DNA of 9,643 nucleotides from assembly GCA_045540975.1 (NCBI GenBank), contig JAZQIE010000040.1, forward strand, positions 1-9,643, in the 5' to 3' direction. Shown here in pieces: positions 7,290-9,643 of the stretch; the stretch's first letter is position 1; each line of letters opens with the position of its first letter. The stretch is from SIG510 sp045540975. Lineage in GTDB: Bacteria > Bacillota > Clostridia > Oscillospirales > JAAYXM01. The notes beneath the pieces were generated by a model that was not told the DNA's origin, ran no database searches, and saw only the letters and a program-made list of their open reading frames with translations. The translations under genes and the position numbers were made by a program.

Positions 7290-7571
7290 ATGAAGAGATT
7301 TTGTGTATTACTGCTTACCTGCATTTTGATTCTGTGTTCTTGCCGTCCGATTCAGACAGAAGAAACCGCGGCAAGCGGAAAAGTCACCGGGCTGATTGAT
7401 AATCATACGGTTGAAATGATGCTGTCAGACGGAAGTATAAAGTCTTTTCTGTTCTATGATGAGGCGGTTGGCGAGTCGCTTTCCTTGGCAGAGGACAGCA
7501 ATGCTGAGATTACCGTTTTTTATGTTGAAAAAGAGGGTCAGCAACTGTGTGAAATCATTCGTGTGGAATAA
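7290..7571 (+). CDS. Small putative lipoprotein of unknown function
   Basis: A 93-residue protein I do not recognise. The N-terminus has two basic residues (MKRF), a hydrophobic run with extra cysteines (C5, C11, C16), and ends in the lipobox-like L-C-S-C with Cys18 as the likely lipidated residue; Cys at -2 is unusual. About 76 residues would remain, mostly alternating hydrophobic and polar with patterns such as GKVTGLIDNHTVEMMLSDG and ITVFYVEKEGQQLCEIIRV, suggesting a small all-beta domain (inference). AAGGAAGGAG at 7271-7280 and a 1-nt gap from rarA make translational coupling likely, and the pair ends in a strong terminator. It should be anchored on the outer face of the membrane after processing by Lgt. 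No link to the DNA role of RarA is evident. Confidence 0.8.
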   Translation: MKRFCVLLLTCILILCSCRPIQTEETAASGKVTGLIDNHTVEMMLSDGSIKSFLFYDEAVGESLSLAEDSNAEITVFYVEKEGQQLCEIIRVE

Positions 7572-7576
7572 AGATT

Positions 7577-7605
7577 AAGTGCATGAGAAATCATGCACTT
7601 TTTTT
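7577..7605 (+). terminator. Intrinsic terminator of the rarA-lipoprotein unit
   Basis: A perfect 10-bp stem, AAGTGCATGA (7577-7586) with TCATGCACTT (7591-7600), closes a GAAA loop and runs into seven T (7599-7605). It lies 5 nt after the lipoprotein stop and separates this unit from the deoR-type regulator. Confidence 0.93.
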
Positions 7606-7615
7606 GTGAAAAGAC

Positions 7616-7644
7616 TTGCAAAGCCGCGCAAAGTTTAGTAGAAT
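7616..7644 (+). promoter_or_regulatory. Sigma-A promoter of the DeoR-family regulator
   Basis: TTGCAA (7616-7621, 4 of 6) and TAGAAT (7639-7644, 5 of 6) are separated by 17 bp. The predicted start near 7651 leaves a leader of about 53 nt that contains the dyads described for this region. Confidence 0.65.
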
Positions 7645-7653
7645 AACAATGTA

Positions 7654-7670
7654 GTGTTAAAAAATAACGA
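7654..7670 (+). promoter_or_regulatory. Possible second, weaker operator copy
   Basis: TGTT (7655-7658) and AAC (7666-7668) repeat the half-site layout of the main dyad with the same 7-nt separation, and GTTA/TAAC (7656-7659, 7665-7668) is itself a small inverted repeat. Its centre is 21 bp, two helical turns, upstream of the main site and just past the predicted transcript start. The A-rich sequence makes chance similarity possible. Confidence 0.35.
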
Positions 7671-7674
7671 AATA

Positions 7675-7691
7675 ATGTTCTTTTCGAACAT
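7675..7691 (+). promoter_or_regulatory. Operator dyad before the DeoR-family gene
   Basis: ATGTTC (7675-7680) and GAACAT (7686-7691) form an exact 6-bp inverted repeat with a 5-nt centre. It touches the ribosome binding site GGAGGTGAG (7692-7700). Almost the same 17 bp recur before the dehydrogenase at 8520-8536 (14 of 17 identical). Position and repetition point to the binding site of the regulator encoded here, giving autorepression. Confidence 0.7.
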
Positions 7692-7703
7692 GGAGGTGAG
7701 GAC

Positions 7704-8459
7704 GTGACAGAACGTCGTCAACTGATTAACGATTATATTCAGCGCAAACAAGAGGTGTTTTTGAGTGAACTGAAGGAATTGGTTCCCGATGTTTCAGAAA
7801 TGACCATTCGTCGCGACTTGGAGGCTTTAGAACAAGAGGGAAGCATCATCCGTATCCATGGCGGTGCGAAGTCGGTCAAATCCATTAACCGTTTGGTTGA
7901 GGATGTGTTTTCCAAGCGTCTTTCGGTCAACACCGAAAAAAAGCGGGTTATTGGTGAGAAAGCAGCGGCATTGATTAAGGAAGAAACCTCGATTTATCTG
8001 GATTCGGGAAGTACCACAATGGCACTTGCCGAGCGATTGCCGGACAAGCGCCTTTTGATTTCCACGAGTGGACTCAATATCGCGCTTGAACTTTTAAGGT
8101 TAGACCAAAGCACATTGAATTTAATCGGTGGGGAAGCGAGCAGAAACAGCATCTCTGTTGCGGGGCCGCAAGCGCTTGCCTGCATTGAACGTCTCAACAT
8201 CGATCAGGCATTTATCGCGACAACCGCATTCTCGCCGGATGCGGGGTTTACCTGCGGTAATATCAACGATTGTGAACTCAAGCGTACTGTTTTGAAAAAG
8301 GCAAAGCAGACCATTCTTTTGATGGATAGCTCCAAAATCGGAAAGGCAATGCCGTATACCTTTGCCTGGCCAAGTGAAATTGATGTTTTAATCTGCGATG
8401 ATGCGTTTCCTAAAGAAATGCACGAATATTTTACCAAGTTGGGCATCAAGATTGTATAA
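7704..8459 (+). CDS. DeoR/GlpR-family transcriptional regulator
   Basis: A 251-residue regulator of the usual DeoR-family length. The N-terminal winged helix-turn-helix covers about residues 1-57, with the recognition helix in SEMTIRRDLEALEQEG and the family mark IRIHGGA just after. The C-terminal sugar-phosphate-isomerase-like sensor domain contains YLDSGSTT (Asp100 to Thr105), GGEASRNSISVAGP, and MDSSKIGK near the end. Such proteins usually repress sugar catabolic genes and release DNA on binding a phosphorylated sugar. It starts at GTG 7704 with GGAGGTGAG at 7692-7700; no in-frame ATG competes upstream. Shared dyads before this gene and the next predict that it controls itself and the dehydrogenase. 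The effector cannot be read from the sequence; a sorbose-phosphate-like compound is a guess from the neighbour. Confidence 0.93.
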   Translation: MTERRQLINDYIQRKQEVFLSELKELVPDVSEMTIRRDLEALEQEGSIIRIHGGAKSVKSINRLVEDVFSKRLSVNTEKKRVIGEKAAALIKEETSIYLDSGSTTMALAERLPDKRLLISTSGLNIALELLRLDQSTLNLIGGEASRNSISVAGPQALACIERLNIDQAFIATTAFSPDAGFTCGNINDCELKRTVLKKAKQTILLMDSSKIGKAMPYTFAWPSEIDVLICDDAFPKEMHEYFTKLGIKIV

Positions 8460-8477
8460 TTTCCTGCGTGTTTTGTG

Positions 8478-8506
8478 TTGACAAGTTCATGCTTGGATTT
8501 TATAAT
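8478..8506 (+). promoter_or_regulatory. Consensus sigma-A promoter of the dehydrogenase gene
   Basis: TTGACA (8478-8483) and TATAAT (8501-8506) match consensus at all 12 positions with the ideal 17-bp spacer. This is the strongest promoter in the window. The predicted start near 8513 lies just before the operator dyad at 8520-8536, the arrangement expected of a strong promoter held off by a repressor. Confidence 0.9.
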
Positions 8507-8519
8507 ATTTAACAGAATA

Positions 8520-8536
8520 ATGTTAGTTTCAAACAT
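8520..8536 (+). promoter_or_regulatory. Operator dyad before the dehydrogenase gene
   Basis: ATGTT (8520-8524) and AACAT (8532-8536) flank a 7-nt centre. Aligned with 7675-7691, 14 of 17 positions agree. With nine upstream bases added (8511-8536 against 7666-7691) 21 of 26 agree, including an AATA tract directly before the dyad. It lies about 7 to 23 nt past the predicted transcript start, so binding would block early elongation or initiation. The DeoR-family protein encoded upstream is the likely ligand. Confidence 0.7.
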
Positions 8537-8557
8537 TTAGAAAGAAGAGGTGTCGTA

Positions 8558-9643
8558 ATGAAGACAAAAGCAGTTCGTCTGTATGACAAAAATGATTTGC
8601 GTTTGGATGAGTTCGAACTCCCCGCAATCGGTCCCGATGAAATTCTGGCAGAGATTGTAACCGACAGTATCTGTATGTCCAGTTATAAGGCTGCGGTTCA
8701 GGGTGGTGAACACAAGCGTGTTCCGACCGATATCGCGGAAAATCCGATTATCATCGGTCATGAATTCTGCGGTAGAATCGTAGAAGTCGGTGAAAACTGG
8801 AAAGACCGATTCAAGGCAGGGGAGAAGTTCTCCATCCAGCCTGCGCTCAACTATAAAGGTGGTCTTGAAGCACCGGGTTATTCCTACCGTTTCTGCGGCG
8901 GCTGTGCAACCTATGTTGTTCTTCCTGCCGAAGTTATGATTCAGGAGTGCTTGCTCCCGTATAACGGTGATGCATTCTTCTATGGTTCTTTGGCTGAGCC
9001 GATGTCCTGCATCGTTGGTGCATATCATGCATTCTATCACACCAAGCCGGGCAGCCCCGAGCATATCATGGGCATCAAAGAGGGCGGTAACTTCATTTTG
9101 ATGGCAGGTGCTGGCCCGATGGGTCTCGGCGCGGTTGACTACGCTGTCCACTGCGACCGCAAGCCTGCTCGCATGGTTGTTACCGATATTGATGATGCAC
9201 GTCTTGCTCGCGCAGCAGAAGTTCTCACCGTTGAAGAAGCGGCAAAGAACGGTGTTGAGCTGATTTACGTGAACACCGCGAAGGTGGAAGATGCGCGTGC
9301 ATATCTGATGGATCTTACCGACGGCAAGGGCTACGATGATGTGTTTGTCATGGCTCCGGTTAAGCCGGTTGTGGAACTGGGCGATCAGGTGCTGGCACAC
9401 GACGGCTGCATGAACTTCTTTGCAGGTCCGACCGACCATGCATTCTCCGCATCCGTTAACTTCTACAATGTCCATTACAGTGCAACCCACATCATCGGTA
9501 CCACCGGCGGCAGCACCGATGACATGAGAGAATCTCTTGAAATGATGGAGCAGGGCAAACTCAATCCGTCTGTTATGATTACCCATGTCGGCGGTATTGA
9601 CAGTGCTGCGGAAGCAACCCTCAACCTCCCGAATATCAAGGGT
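8558..9643 (+). CDS. Zn-dependent medium-chain dehydrogenase, probable L-sorbose-1-phosphate reductase (SorE-like), 3' end missing
   Basis: The frame is open for 362 codons to the window edge with no stop; SorE-type proteins are somewhat longer than 400 residues, so some tens are missing. It begins MKTKAVRLYDKNDLRLDEF after an AGAGG-type ribosome site (about 8546-8550). The GroES-like domain has catalytic zinc ligands C39 (DSICMSSYKAA), H68-E69 (IIIGHEFCG) and probably E147 (GSLAEPMSC). The four-cysteine structural zinc loop of classical alcohol dehydrogenases is absent. The Rossmann domain shows AGAGPMGLG (G184, G186, G189) and an acidic strand end VVTDID (D210), usually a sign of NAD(H) preference. 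Motifs GCMNFFAGPTDHAFSA and GTTGGSTDDMRES recall, from memory, SorE, which reduces L-sorbose 1-phosphate to glucitol 6-phosphate; another polyol phosphate is possible. Codon use suggests strong expression, in line with its consensus promoter and DeoR operator. Confidence 0.85.
   Translation, partial: MKTKAVRLYDKNDLRLDEFELPAIGPDEILAEIVTDSICMSSYKAAVQGGEHKRVPTDIAENPIIIGHEFCGRIVEVGENWKDRFKAGEKFSIQPALNYKGGLEAPGYSYRFCGGCATYVVLPAEVMIQECLLPYNGDAFFYGSLAEPMSCIVGAYHAFYHTKPGSPEHIMGIKEGGNFILMAGAGPMGLGAVDYAVHCDRKPARMVVTDIDDARLARAAEVLTVEEAAKNGVELIYVNTAKVEDARAYLMDLTDGKGYDDVFVMAPVKPVVELGDQVLAHDGCMNFFAGPTDHAFSASVNFYNVHYSATHIIGTTGGSTDDMRESLEMMEQGKLNPSVMITHVGGIDSAAEATLNLPNIKG

Noticed and set aside
8482..8495. 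CAAG-N6-CTTG dyad between -35 and -10 of the dehydrogenase promoter as a second operator
   Set aside because: Arms of 4 bp are expected by chance, and it does not match the shared DeoR dyad or a catabolite-repression cre site.
8537..9586. 349-codon open frame on the minus strand opposite the dehydrogenase
   Set aside because: Same codon-register effect as over glyA. The plus strand encodes a full recognisable dehydrogenase with ribosome site and promoter.
1..9643. Defence system, mobile element, CRISPR array or prophage remnant
   Set aside because: I found no direct repeats in array form, transposase, integrase, tRNA-flanked insertion or unknown multi-gene cluster. Nearly every base lies in a recognisable housekeeping or sugar gene.

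Overview
The window looks like ordinary chromosome from a low-to-mid GC Gram-positive bacterium, most likely class Clostridia (Oscillospiraceae/Ruminococcaceae-like). The reasons are the strong AGGAGG-type ribosome binding sites, sigma-A type promoters, the ylxM gene, the paired M16 peptidase homologues (YfmF/YfmH) next to lgt, and a GTG-started DeoR-family regulator. This placement is inferred from gene content only. I see no rRNA, tRNA, CRISPR array, transposase, phage gene or riboswitch. The largest stretch without a gene is the 153-bp divergent spacer 259-411.

Layout. Positions 1-258 (minus strand) hold the 5' part of ylxM, an SRP-associated helix-turn-helix gene that runs off the left edge. 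The 259-411 spacer carries back-to-back promoters for ylxM and for a rightward cluster, plus a perfect 8-bp dyad in the ylxM leader. Positions 412-3750 hold a tightly packed set of genes: yfmF (M16-like without the zinc motif), yfmH (M16-like with an intact HxxEH) and lgt (lipoprotein diacylglyceryl transferase). They overlap by 32 and 4 nt. folD follows 3 nt later, then glyA with its own promoter. Together these two supply and interconvert one-carbon units on tetrahydrofolate. A GC-rich hairpin terminator follows glyA and sits directly against the ribosome binding site of rarA (AAA+ ATPase of replication-fork maintenance). rarA is followed at once by a small putative lipoprotein gene and then a clean intrinsic terminator at 7577-7605.

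The right end (7606-9643) is a separate sugar-type regulatory unit. It comprises a DeoR/GlpR-family repressor and, 98 bp downstream, a medium-chain Zn-dependent dehydrogenase resembling L-sorbose-1-phosphate reductase, cut by the window edge. Both genes carry almost the same 17-bp dyad between promoter and start codon (14 of 17 positions identical). The similarity extends to 21 of 26 positions when upstream bases are included. This shared operator predicts autoregulation plus control of the dehydrogenase by the DeoR protein. It is the most informative non-coding signal in the window.

I did not find a convincing new biological system. The items most worth checking are the shared DeoR operator with a possible second site two helical turns upstream, the terminator-like hairpin abutting the rarA start, the dyad in the ylxM leader, and the inactive/active M16 pair.
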